The translations under genes were made by a program, and so were the position numbers. 64,000 bases of DNA from Siphonodentalium dalli (lineage: Eukaryota; Mollusca; Scaphopoda; Gadilida; Siphonodentaliidae), in the NCBI GenBank assembly GCA_032622095.1, contig CP136069.1:104064278-104128277 (forward strand), written 5' to 3'. The notes beneath the pieces are model-generated. The model worked only from the letters and a program-made list of their open reading frames with translations, was not told where the DNA came from and ran no database searches. This document shows positions 9,437-20,181 of the stretch, in pieces; position 1 is the stretch's first letter, and each line of letters starts with the position of its first letter.

Positions 9437-11151
9437 GTGGCAGCAGAGACTCCAGACAAGATGGCGTCCATCGTGGCGGCCATTTTTATTATATGCATCA
9501 GGTCTCTTTGATCGCCGTTATAGTAAAGATATTATCATATGCGGTCTAGTTTTCCGCTCGATTCGTTATGCTAATATACAACCCTTACAAATTAGCCAAA
9601 AATCCGACACCAAAATCCGACACAGAAATCGTCTCACCGAACAGATCCAGCAGATAACAACAATACACGCATATGTTGTGGGCATGTGTCATGATAGTGG
9701 AAATGAAATGGGACCATGAATGCACGGCCCCTTCTTTTGGGTATGTTTTAGATTCAGACATGATCGCATGGGTGGCTTTGTTTTCCTGGTATGCTAAGAT
9801 TGTATCTTCCCACCCGTTTGGAAGCCGTTCTTAATAACCTGGATCAGGCGTGTACTATTGGATACTATTACATAAGCCCCCCCCCCCCCAGACTTGGGTG
9901 TAGTCTTAAAGACGACGCCTTTGATAGTTGGTTGATATGTCATACTCGCGCTGGGTGGTGGTCGGTACGGTTCAAGTAAGTCCGAATGCCGTCAACACAA
10001 GGGTGAAATGTTCAACGCGAAGAACAACCAGAGGAATATTACGTTGATGAGATCTTGCAATCAGTTCAACAGTTGGGTACACCAAATGGTTTCTTGGCAA
10101 CATCACCATTCTAACCATTTGCCTGCATTAGACATATTAACTACTGTATGGTCACAAAGGTCATGTTCGAGACTATATATTGTTCTTGAAACACATAGTG
10201 AAATAAATGCACACAGTTCCTTACATTTTCTTGAATGATACCGCCCACAAACTGACACTAACACCCAGAGAGGGTAATAACTATAACGCATACCTTCATT
10301 TTATAAAGACATTATCCTTCAGCCCATCCGACTGTTCTGTGGGAGACAAGCATAGTGTTATACGGAAAAAATTATACGTCTGGTCCAGTTGATTCAGAAC
10401 GGATATGAAACGGATGTGGAAATACAATCTGACCACACCAAAACCACCGACACGCATGACATTCTATATCTGAAACATACACCTGGTGTAGGGGTGTATA
10501 CCATGGCCCCATTTCATTCCCACTATCATGGCGCATGTCCACAAACTAGTACCGCGGGTATTGTTCTTCTCTGTTTGGAGCTCTTCGAGGCGACTGCGGG
10601 ACGTCACACAGATTGCTTAGGATCATGGTCAAGAATTAGTGTGGGTAGTCTGTACATTATGATCTTCTCCTTAACAGATAGGCACCCGTCCTAGTGAATG
10701 AGACAGCTAGCAACCTTCGAAACACTGCTGAAGTTGTCCACGTATGTCAATGCGTTCATATGCCAATGCGAACCTACGGTTATGGCCATTATCGGCGATT
10801 AATTGAGAATGGATTTCGAAATGCCACATCGCGATTATTTATTGTGGGGTTTCGTTTTCCCAGAAGGCTAGGAGCTATGTTATGCGTTTTGATACGTTTT
10901 ATGTTGGAACTAATAGCTAGATGGTTTATGGTTTCGTTTTATCGATATTATGAAAAAATTTGAAATTAGTATGTTAAAATATCGATTTCTTTTCAAATTC
11001 TGGCCGCCAGTTTGGCCACCATCTTGACTATGGGTCCACGGAGGCCACACCCACAGCGGTAGTACCGCCCACTGATAAAAGACTTTATCCATTTTAATAT
11101 TGTCTTTTACCCAAGATCGAATTGGGTGAAGAAGAAGATCACTCGATCTTT
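9437..11151. other. Anonymous segment between 26 bp imperfect inverted repeats
   Basis: No recognisable gene; the open frames (up to 101 codons) have no motif and are simply duplicated with the segment. Inverted repeats of 26 bp (21 matches) at 9457-9482 and 11001-11026 both start with CAAGATGG when read inward or outward and end TGGCGGCCA. A C13 tract lies at about 9877-9889. Confidence 0.45.
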
Positions 11152-13824
11152 TCAATTCTTCATCTCAGGTAAGCTACGAAAAATGCCTCCTTCTTTCTCA
11201 TCCAGTTTCCCATAAGTAATCGCCTGAGAAAACAGGTATTTTGTTTTACTGGCCTAACTGTCAGATTCATCATTCACACTTAGCCTTGGGATTTTGTTAT
11301 CATAAGCCATAGGTCATTTGTATACAAACTCTCTAACAGGCAGAGAATTTTAGGCTATTAATCAAAGGAGCTGTCATTCCAATCAGATTTTGTTAACACT
11401 GCCATTTCATGTATTACTTTATAATCAATGTGACTTCTATATGGTGTTAAGTAAACATTATGTGATTGCAGGCACCTTCCTCATATCCCATAGAGCTCTG
11501 AGTTTCTGCTGTTTGCATGTTCTTGATTTTAGACTGATTTAAACCAAATTTGGTTGAGTCACTGGTGGATGTTATAATGGTGTTATTTTTTTTTAAATTG
11601 AGCAAGAAATTAATCTCAACTAAAATAAAAAAAATTAATTTGAAAAAAAAAAATTGTTCGTTTTTTGTTTTCAAATCAATTTTGTTTTTATTTTTGTTAA
11701 ATTGAACAAGGATTTTTTTTTTTACGAGTTTTGTCCCTGGCTTTGTCCCTATTTAACCCAGTGACCCCATTTGAACAAATCTGAACCCCAGTCACCCAAG
11801 AACCCTCCATGCCAAATATAAGCTAAATCGGCCCAATGGTTCTTGAGAAGTCATTCTATGAATTACTATGGAGGAATAGAGTTATATCCCTGCTTTCGCA
11901 ACTATTTGACCCAGTGACCTCATTTGAACAAATCTGAATGTGAGTCACCTCGGGAACATCTACACCAAATATGAATCCATTCGGTCTTATGGTTCCGAAG
12001 AAGAAGATGTTTAAAGAATTGTTGACGTACGGATGGACGGACGGACGGACGGACGGATGGACGGACGAGGAGTGATGACTATAACTTCGTCTCAGGTGAG
12101 CTAAAAAGTGGCAGCAGAGACTCCAGACAAGATGGCGTCCATCGTGGCGGCCATTTTTATTATATGCATCAGGTCTCTTTGATCGCCGTTATAGTAAAGA
12201 TATTATCATATGCGGTCTAGTTTTCCGCTCGATTCGTTATGCTAATATACAACCCTTACAAATTAGCCAAAAATCCGACACCAAAATCCGACACAGAAAT
12301 CGTCTCACCGAACAGATCCAGCAGATAACAACAATACACGCATATGTTGTGGGCACGTGTCATGATAGTGGAAATGAAATGGGACCATGAATGCACGGCC
12401 CCTTCTTTTGGGTATGTTTTAGATTCAGACATGATCGCATGGGTGGCTTTGTTTTCCTGGTATGCTAAGATTGTATCTTCCCACCCGTTTGGAAGCCGTT
12501 CTTAATAACCTGGATCAGGCGTGTACTATTGGATACTATTACATAAGCCCCCCCCCCCCCCCAGACTTGGGTGTAGTCTTAAAGACGACGCCTTTGATAG
12601 TTGGTTGATATGTCATACTCGCGCTGGGTGGTGGTCGGTACGGTTCAAGTAAGTCCGAATGCCGTCAACACAAGGGTGAAATGTTCAACGCGAAGAACAA
12701 CCAGAGGAATATTACGTTGATGAGATCTTGCAATCAGTTCAACAGTTGGGTACACCAAATGGTTTCTTGGCAACATCACCATTCTAACCATTTGCCTGCA
12801 TTAGACATATTAACTACTGTATGGTCACAAAGGTCATGTTCGAGACTATATATTGTTCTTGAAACACATAGTGAAATAAATGCACACAGTTCCTTACATT
12901 TTCTTGAATGATACCGCCCACAAACTGACACTAACACCCAGAGAGGGTAATAACTATAACGCATACCTTCATTTTATAAAGACATTATCCTTCAGCCCAT
13001 CCGACTGTTCTGTGGGAGACAAGCATAGTGTTATACGGAAAAAATTATACGTCTGGTCCAGTTGATTCAGAACGGATATGAAACGGATGTGGAAATACAA
13101 TCTGACCACACCAAAACCACCGACACGCATGACATTCTATATCTGAAACATACACCTGGTGTAGGGGTGTATACCATGGCCCCATTTCATTCCCACTATC
13201 ATGGCGCATGTCCACAAACTAGTACCGCGGGTATTGTTCTTCTCTGTTTGGAGCTCTTCGAGGCGACTGCGGGACGTCACACAGATTGCTTAGGATCATG
13301 GTCAAGAATTAGTGTGGGTAGTCTGTACATTATGATCTTCTCCTTAACAGATAGGCACCCGTCCTAGTGAATGAGACAGCTAGCAACCTTCGAAACACTG
13401 CTGAAGTTGTCCACGTATGTCAATGCGTTCATATGCCAATGCGAACCTACGGTTATGGCCATTATCGGCGATTAATTGAGAATGGATTTCGAAATGCCAC
13501 ATCGCGATTATTTATTGTGGGGTTTCGTTTTCCCAGAAGGCTAGGAGCTATGTTATGCGTTTTGATACGTTTTATGTTGGAACTAATAGCTAGATGGTTT
13601 ATGGTTTCGTTTTATCGATATTATGAAAAAATTTGAAATTAGTATGTTAAAATATCGATTTCTTTTCAAATTCTGGCCGCCAGTTTGGCCACCATCTTGA
13701 CTATGGGTCCACGGAGGCCACACCCACAGCGGTAGTACCGCCCACTGATAAAAGACTTTATCCATTTTAATATTGTCTTTTACCCAAGATCGAATTGGGT
13801 GAAGAAGAAGATCACTCGATCTTT
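11152..13824 (+). repeat. 2.67 kb tandem segmental duplication, copy 2
   Basis: Near-identical head-to-tail copy of 8481-11151. The breakpoints share only the dinucleotide TC (11152-11153 and 13825-13826), consistent with end-joining or template switching and not with homologous recombination between long repeats. Confidence 0.95.
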
Positions 13825-14300
13825 TCGACCATCCCGGGCGCTTTTCGCCCAAGCACTCTCCTCCGATCGACTTCCGAAGTGAATACTTCAGCACTTGCCC
13901 TTATGTTAGTTAACTAGCCGAAACAGACTCATATATATGATTCGTGGAAATTTTTATCTTTTAAACAGTTTGATTGAAAAAAAAAATGTTAATTCTAGTT
14001 TTGATTTTTTTTTATTGAATTCTGATCTGCCGTTGAACAAATCAAAAACATTTTTTTTTAAATTAAAAAAAAAACATTTAAATTAAAATTTGTTTCTAAG
14101 TTTTTAATTTTCATTTTAGATTTTTATATTGAAACTGTTTACATTTTTCTTTAATTTAATTTTTTTTTTAATTTAATTTAATTTAAAAAACATAATTTAA
14201 TTAAAAAAAATTCAATTTCTTTTTAGATTGAAATTTCTTGCTCAAAAATTTTGAAAATCCAATTAAATATAATTTTATTTGTTTAAACATTTTAATTAAC
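13825..14300. other. AT-rich intergenic sequence
   Basis: About 100 bp of mixed sequence is followed by a long A/T homopolymer-rich tract (about 13960-14295) with runs of 8-10 A or T. No gene is seen. Confidence 0.5.
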
Positions 14301-14495
14301 AAGACAGTCAATGACTGGGGTCGCTCATAGTTAGAACTTGTCATAATCGCTTTAAAAGAAGTAGTTCTAAACAGGACATGTGGCTAGAGAGGATTCATGT
14401 GTGTAGATCGGTGAATATCCACCTTTTAAATTACCAACTGTACACTACTGATCACCCCCCCCCCCCCCACTCATCCAGCTCATAACAAGTCCCCT
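14301..14495 (+). mobile_element. Element E2, left part (split by a LINE)
   Basis: Begins AAGACAGTCAATGACTGGGG, the E-family left end, and follows the E1/E4 left body (GTCGCT, CTTGTCA, AAGTAGT, ACACTACTGAT) up to the 13 bp TAACAAGTCCCCT at 14483-14495. The same 13 bp recur at 20182, where the E-family body resumes at the matching point (ACTCCCAAGTTCGTAAAT, as in CGCCCAAGTTCGTAAAAT of E1). The two parts are therefore one element interrupted by the LINE. Confidence 0.7.
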
Positions 14496-14506
14496 GATGA
14501 ACTAGA

Positions 14507-15676
14507 ATGTACGCAATGCCTGTTTTAATACTTGCGTTGCTAATTGATTTATGCCTCCATCATATATATTGTTATTGCCTGATAGCCCAACCCTCCCCAA
14601 TAAAACACTACGATCACCTCTTGCCCACCGGTTTGCCTATAACTGGGATCGGCCCTTTGTGGCCGAATCCTATTGTAATGATTAATATTATGACTTATCG
14701 GGCAAGAGTTGGTGTGTTCTATACGCGTGCAGTAAGTACAAAGGGAAAGAAACTAAATATGTTGTGTTCACTTAGCCTTCTGTCATTCCTTGCACTACGT
14801 TCCATTGGTATAACGCAAAACTTGACTTTCCTCATTGTTATGAAGTATTATATGCTGAATAACGATAGTATTCTTCCCAAATATATTTTTGATAGGAATA
14901 ATTTCAGAGTCACTGCAAACTTTAGCAAACTTTCCTTCAATGTTGCAATAAACACAATATCTCGATCATCACTAGTAACTTTATCACACTTATGTCGTGC
15001 AATTTATGAAATAATGAAAAGTTTATTAATGAAATCTTGGAGCGTTCACCCAAATCCTGGACCAAACGCACATACACTATCGATTATGTGCCTCAATGTA
15101 CAAAGCCTATTGCCAAAGATTGATACCATTATTGCCGAATGTCAAAATGATGATATACTTGCATTTACTGAGACCTGCGCATGGCTATCAGATTCAACCT
15201 CGGACGAGGAGTTGACTATACCGGGATTCAACAGCCCTGAACGACTTAATCGTCCTACTCTCGGTGGAGGTATTGCGATTTATGTCCGCAACTCACTTCA
15301 TTTCAAAAGGCGAAAAGATATCGAAATACTCGGCCTTGAACACATGTGGTTAGAAATCTTCACGCATACGAACAGTTTCCTTTTTGGAACCTTCTATAGA
15401 CCTCCGAATTCACCTGTAGAACTCTGGGATAAAATATACACTTCACTTGATGGAGCGATGGATACAAAAGAATCCAGAAATCACACAATTGTTACCGGAG
15501 ATTTCAATTGTAACCAACTGTGCACTGAACCAAAACTAACAAGATATATATGTGGGAAGTTTGGTATGAAACAGCTTATAGAACAACCTACCTACTTCAC
15601 TGAAAATTCCCGATCACTCTTAGACCTGTTTTTTTTTCAAATAAACCGGATTTTGTACAGTCGTGTGAGATTTTAG
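14507..15676 (+). pseudogene. LINE ORF2 fragment: N-terminus and AP endonuclease
   Basis: 389 codons. Residues 1-180 are hydrophobic and of unknown role, closing with SWSVHPNPGPN, a degenerate form of the NPGP motif (related to 2A-type translational skipping sites) that many CR1-like LINEs carry before the endonuclease. From residue 190 the AP endonuclease fold is clear: SIMCLNVQSLLPKID, DILAFTET (catalytic Glu), GGGIAIYVRNSL, GTFYRPPNS, IVTGDFNCNQL (Asp/Asn pair) and SRSLLDLFF. The final His motif is in another frame. The frame is lost in the T9 run 15629-15637; adding one T or removing two restores the expected register, so a homopolymer slip is likely. In a live element the domain nicks target DNA to prime reverse transcription. 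Confidence 0.8.
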
Positions 15677-15740
15677 ATGCAGAATTGGTTCGATATCACT
15701 GCCCAATCGTACTTACTTTAAATATTTCTAAAGGGACATC
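15638..15740 (+). pseudogene. LINE ORF2 fragment: end of AP endonuclease
   Basis: One frame over from the preceding piece the sequence reads SNKPDFVQSC then AELVRYHCPIVLTLNISK. This matches the C-terminal strand of LINE AP endonucleases, where a Ser/Thr-Asp-His is normal before P(I/V); here Tyr-His-Cys replaces it, so the catalytic Asp next to His seems lost. Another frame change occurs at about 15735-15742 in an A/G-rich run. Confidence 0.6.
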
Positions 15741-16331
15741 AAAAGAAGAATATGGAAATACAACGAGGCAAATTTCAGTGCAATGAATGGAGAATTGCAA
15801 ACGTGGGGCTCCGAGAATCCGTTGAAACATGTGAATTATACAGAACTTGCGACGGTGATAACTAACAAAATAAATGAAGTCGCGATAAAACACATTCCAA
15901 ACAAATTTGTTACAATTAGAACAGATGAACACGAATGGATGTCAGGCCACATTCGTCTCCTTATGAGGCAACGCAAACGATTATATGTCAAAGCAAAAAA
16001 GAATACGACATTAAATGCATGGGCTAAATATAAAACCAAGCGAAATGAAGTAATATCATCTATCAGAACTGCCAAGCGACTGGAAATGGAAAAAAAACAA
16101 AAACTCCTCGGCAGTTCTTTTACTGATTCCTCAGTGTGGTGGAAAACTCTTAATAGACTCATGGCCCCAGACCACAAACCTATTCCGTCACTTTGCGAGG
16201 ACAACAACGTATACACAGATAACAATTCTAAATCGGAAATATTAAATAATTATTTTTGCTCACATCGTCCCTGCCCGAATCTGACAAAAAAGAACCACCG
16301 CTATTATCTAGATCTAAAAATTGTACATTGA
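15735..16331 (+). pseudogene. LINE ORF2 fragment: linker between endonuclease and RT
   Basis: Open frame from about 15735 (IKRRIWKYNEANF) to 16331; an ATG at 15783 is incidental. It contains the basic helical linker found between APE and RT in CR1/Jockey-type ORF2 (WMSGHIRLLMRQRKRLYVKA, WAKYKTKRNEVISSIR, WWKTLNRLMAP, ILNNYFC). Real homology leaves the frame near 16250-16256, after which the coding sequence continues in the next frame. Confidence 0.7.
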
Positions 16332-16546
16332 AACTTATTAAGATTACACACAAAGATGTATTGGAATCCCTGACAAGTGTTAAAGTAGCAAAGGCCAGTG
16401 GCGATGACGGTATCAGCCCAAAAATTCTAAAGAATTGCGCAACGGCCCTAGCAAGTCCTATGTGCTATATATTTAACGAATTGTTAAAACATTCCTATTT
16501 CCCTGATGAGTGGAAGAGAGCAAACGTTTGTCCCATCTTTAAATGA
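16256..16546 (+). pseudogene. LINE ORF2 fragment: RT N-terminal motifs
   Basis: Contains SLPESDKKEPPLLSR and the RT motif 0/1 region (VAKASGDDGISPKILKNCA, ASPMCYIFNELL, FPDEWKRANVCPIFK). The last residues are the start of RT motif 1, which normally goes on into KKG. Here TGA follows directly because the tandem-repeat element begins at about 16546. The palm with the catalytic aspartates is not found anywhere downstream before the LINE tail, so most of the RT is deleted, not merely displaced. Confidence 0.75.
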
Positions 16547-16669
16547 AAGTGTCAATGACACTGTAGCTCAACTTGGAAAGGGAATAATTTAATGTATTAC
16601 AGTCAATGGAGCGATTATGAATGTGCAAAGTTGAATGTCTAATACTAGTTTATAGACATGAAGAGAAAA

Positions 16670-19600
16670 GTTAAATCCAAGATGGCTGCTGACGGCCATG
16701 TCTTCGGCCGAATGACCCCAAAATGATTGTATCCCATCCGCATGTCATCGTTAACATCCATGACAAATTTTATGACGATCAGACTAAAGGTACGACCTGT
16801 AGCCCATGCTAAAGAATTTAGTCATACAAAGAGTAAAATCCAAGATGGCTGCTGGCGGCCATGTCTTCGGCCGAATGACCCCAAAATGATTGTATCCCAT
16901 CCGCATCTCATCGTTAACATCCATGACAAATTTTATGATGATCAGACTAAAGGTACGACCTGTAGCCCGTGCTAAAGGATTTAGTCATACAAAGAGAAAA
17001 ATCCAAGATGGCTGCTGCGGTCATGTTTTTTGGCCGAATGACCCCAAAATTAATCGTTCCCATCTACATGTCAATATTAACATCCATGATAAATTTTATG
17101 ATGATCAGACGAACAGTACGACCTGTAGCCTGTGCTAATGGATTGAATTTTGAAATCAAAGATGGCCACTGGCGGCCATGTTTTTCATCCAAATGACCCC
17201 AAAATGACTCGTTCCCATCTACATTCCAATTTCAACAGCCACGAAAAATTTCATGATGATCAGACTCAAGGTACGACCTGTAGTCCGTGCTAAAGGATTT
17301 AGTCATACAAAGAGTAAAATCCAAGATGGCTTCTGGTGGCCATGTTTTTTGGCCGAATGACCCCAAAATGACTCGTTCCCATTATTAACATTCATGAGAA
17401 ATTTTATGATGATCAGACTAAAGGTACGACCTGTAGCCTGTGCTAATGGATTGAATTTTGAAATCAAAGATGGCCACTGGCGGCCATGTTTTTCATCCGA
17501 ATCACCCCAAAATGTCTCGTTCCCATCTACATTACAATTTCAACAGCCATAAAAAAAATTATGTTGATCAGACTAAAAGTACGACCTGTAGCCCGTGCTA
17601 AATGATTTAGTCATACAAAGAGTAAAATCCAAGATGGCTTCTGGTGGCCATGTTTTTTGGCCGAATGACCCCAAAATGACTCGTTCCCATCTACATGTCA
17701 TTGTTAACATTCATGACAAATTTTATGATGATCAGACTAAAAGTACGACCTGTAGCCCGTGCTAAATGATTTAGTCATACAAAGAGTAAAATCCAAGATG
17801 GCTGCTGGCGGCCATGTTTTTTGGACAAATGACCCCAAAATGACTCGTTCCCATCTACATGTCATTGCTAACATCCATGACAAATTTTATGATGATCAGA
17901 CTAAAGGTACGACCTGTAGCCCGTGCTAAAGGATTTAGTCATACAAAGAGTAAAATCCAAGATGGCTGCTGCGGTCATGTTTTTTGGCCGAATGACCCAA
18001 AATTAATCGTTCCCATCTACATGTCAATATTAACATCCATGATAAATTTTATGATGATCAGACGAACAGTACGACCTGTAGCCTGTGCTAATGGATTGAA
18101 TTTTGAAATCAAACATGGCCACTGGCGGCCATGTTTTTCATCCAAATGACCACAAAATGACTCGTTCCCATCTACATTCCAATTTCAACAGCCACGAAAA
18201 ATTTCATGATGATCAGACTCAAGGTACGACCTGTAATGACTCGTTCCCATCTACATGTCATTATTAACATTCATGACAAATTTTATGATGATCAGACTAA
18301 AGGTACGACCTGTAGCCTGTGCTAAAGGATCTAGTCATACAAAGAGTAAAATCCAAGATGGCTGCTGGCGGCCATGTTTTTTGGCCGAATGACCTCAAAA
18401 TGACTCGTTCCAATCTACATGTCATTGTTAACATCCATGACAAATTTCATGATGATCAGACTAAAGGTACGACCTGTAGCCTGTGCTAATGGATTGAATT
18501 TTGAAATCAAAGATGGCCACTGGCGGCCATGTTTTTCATCCGAATCACCCCAAAATGACTCGTTCCCATCTACATTACAATTTCAACAGCCATAAAAAAA
18601 TTTATGATGATCAGACTAAAAGTACGACCTGTAGCCCGTGCTAAATGATTTAGAAATACAAAGAGTAAAATCCAAGATGGCTTCTGGTGGCCATTTTTTT
18701 TGGCCGAATGACCCCAAAATGACTCGTTCCCATCTACATGTCATTATTAACATTCATGACAAATTTTATGATGATCAGACTAAAAGTACGACCTGTAGCC
18801 CGTGCTAAATGATTTAGTCATACAAAGAGTAAAATCCAAGATGGCTGAAGGCGGCCATGTTTTTCGGCCAAATGACCCCAAAATGACTCGTTCCCATCTA
18901 CATGTCATTGTTAACATCCATGACAAATTTTATGATGATCAGACTAAAGGTACGACCTGTAGCCTGTGCTAAAGAATTTAGTCATACAAAGAGTAAAATC
19001 CAAGATGGCTGCTGGCGGCCATGTTTTTTGGCCGAATGACCCCAAAATTACTCGTTCCCATCTACATGTCATGCAAAGAGTAAAATCCAAGATGGCTGCC
19101 AGCGGCCATGTTTTTTGGCCGAACGACCTCAAAATGACTCGTTCCCATCTACATGTCAATATTAACATCCATGACAAATTTCGTAATGATCAGACGAACA
19201 GTACGACCTGTAGCCCACGCCAATGGATTGAATTTTGAAATCCGAAATGGACACCAGCGGCAATGTTTTTTGGCCGAATGACCCCAAAATGACTCGTTCC
19301 CATCTACATGTCAATGTCAACATTCATGACAAATTTCATAAAGATCAGACTAAAGGTACGACCTGTAGCCCGCGCCAAAGGATTTAGTCATGCAAAGAGT
19401 AAAATCCAAGATGGCTGATGGCGGCCATGTTTTTTGGCCGAACAACCCCAAAATGACTCGTTCCCATCTACATGTCATTGTTAACATCCATGACAAATTT
19501 CATGAAGTTCCGATCAAAACTACGACCTGTAGCCTGCGCCAAAGGATTTAGTCATGCAAAGAGTAAAATCCAAGATGGCTGCTGACGGCCATGTTTTTTG

Positions 19601-19865
19601 GCCGAACGACCCCAAAATGACTCGTTCCCATCTACATGTCAATATTAACATCCATGACAAATTTCATGATGATCAAACGAACAGTACGACCTGTAGCCCG
19701 CGCCAATTGATTGAATTTTGAAATCCAAGATGGCCACCAGCGGCCATGTTTTTTGGCCGAATGACCCCAAAATGACTCGTTCCCATCTACATGTCAATGT
19801 TAACATTCATTCAAAATTTCATAAAGATCAGACCAAAGGTACGACCTGTAGCCCGCGCCAAAGGA
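16670..19865 (+). repeat. Tandem array of ~161 bp monomers (array 1, ~20 copies)
   Basis: Each monomer has CCAAGATGGC, GCGGCCATGTTTTTTGGCC, GAATGACCCCAAAATGACTC, CCCATCTACAT, TTTATGATGATCAGAC and GTACGACCTGTAGCC. Compared with array 2 the monomers are more diverged from each other. Two are shortened: one near 18233 joins CGACCTGTA directly to ATGACTCG, and one near 19070 joins CTACATGTCAT to GCAAAGAG. Confidence 0.9.
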
Positions 19866-19925
19866 AATTGTTGACGGACACACGGACACACGGACACACG
19901 GACGACGGACGCCAAGCCATGGCAA

Positions 19926-19956
19926 TAGCTCAAACTTACAAAAGTAAGTTGAGCTA
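19926..19956 (+). other. Right-terminal hairpin of T1
   Basis: TAGCTCAAACTTAC pairs with GTAAGTTGAGCTA around an AAAA loop, with one unpaired A. The second arm also forms the inverted match to the left end at 16564-16574. A subterminal 3' hairpin is a feature of Helitron-type elements; similar hairpins close the E-family elements. Confidence 0.7.
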
Positions 19957-19962
19957 ATAACA

Positions 19963-20181
19963 GTAAGTAATTTCTTGAGCTGTATACATTCATATACATC
20001 GAAATGTACATTCTAGTTTTGTCTGTATGAAACGGTCACCATTCATTATTTCATACGTGTAGGAGATGGCTTAAGATAAGCATTATGCTTACTGCCAAAT
20101 CCCATTATAACCATCAATATCTCTCATCATCATACCGTGAATTTTGTACATTATATTGGTTAAAATAAAATATGTTTAAAC
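19963..20181 (+). mobile_element. LINE 3' tail (continuation of 14496-16545)
   Basis: Non-coding, AT-rich, ending TAAAATATGTTTAAAC just before the 13 bp target-site duplication at 20182-20194. This places the 3' end of the LINE, as expected for target-primed insertion. The end resembles the LINE tail at about 6550-6570. Roughly the last 60% of ORF2 is missing between this tail and the 5' part. Confidence 0.6.

Larger units (their letters stand above)
8481..11151 (+). repeat. 2.67 kb tandem segmental duplication, copy 1
   Basis: The segment starts TCAATTCTTCATCTCAGG and repeats at 11152 with offset 2671, rising to 2673 after a poly-C tract. It contains the right half of E1 plus 1.7 kb of anonymous DNA. 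Differences seen by eye: 8692 A vs 11363 C; 9060 G vs 11731 T; 9685 T vs 12356 C; and a C tract of 13 vs 15. Confidence 0.95.
14496..16545 (+). mobile_element. CR1/Jockey-like LINE, 5' part (APE and start of RT)
   Basis: A non-LTR retrotransposon inserted into E2 with a 13 bp target-site duplication (14483-14495 = 20182-20194). It encodes an AP-type endonuclease and the beginning of RT in three frames (described separately). It is cut at about 16545, in the RT N-terminal region, by the tandem-repeat element 16546-19960. No ORF1-like protein is seen, so it is probably 5'-truncated near the start of ORF2. Confidence 0.75.
16546..19960 (+). mobile_element. Bounded tandem-repeat element with ~161 bp core (T1)
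   Basis: The left end has the dyad AGTGTCA-A-TGACACT (16548-16562), immediately followed by TAGCTCAACTT (16564-16574). The latter is an exact inverted copy of AAGTTGAGCTA (19946-19956) near the right end. Between them: a 90 bp left arm, about 20 head-to-tail monomers (16670-19865), GTTGACGGAC plus a GGACACAC-type microsatellite (19871-19912), and a terminal hairpin (19926-19956). No protein is encoded, so any movement needs enzymes in trans. The layout equals that of the E family although the core repeat differs. A Helitron-like (HINE) mechanism is one possibility; it is not shown by sequence here. Confidence 0.65.

Noticed and set aside
10008-10963. Open frames of 61-101 codons in the duplicated segment, present again at 12681-13636
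   Set aside because: They are conserved only because the DNA is duplicated almost without change; no domain, start context or splice pattern supports a gene.
14457-14469. Poly-C tracts here and at 9877 and 12548, considered as structured or G-quadruplex elements
   Set aside because: Simple homopolymers that differ in length between duplicate copies; slippage explains them and there is no G-run periodicity.
15836-16225. 129-codon minus-strand frame over the LINE
   Set aside because: Antisense shadow of the clearly LINE-like plus-strand linker.
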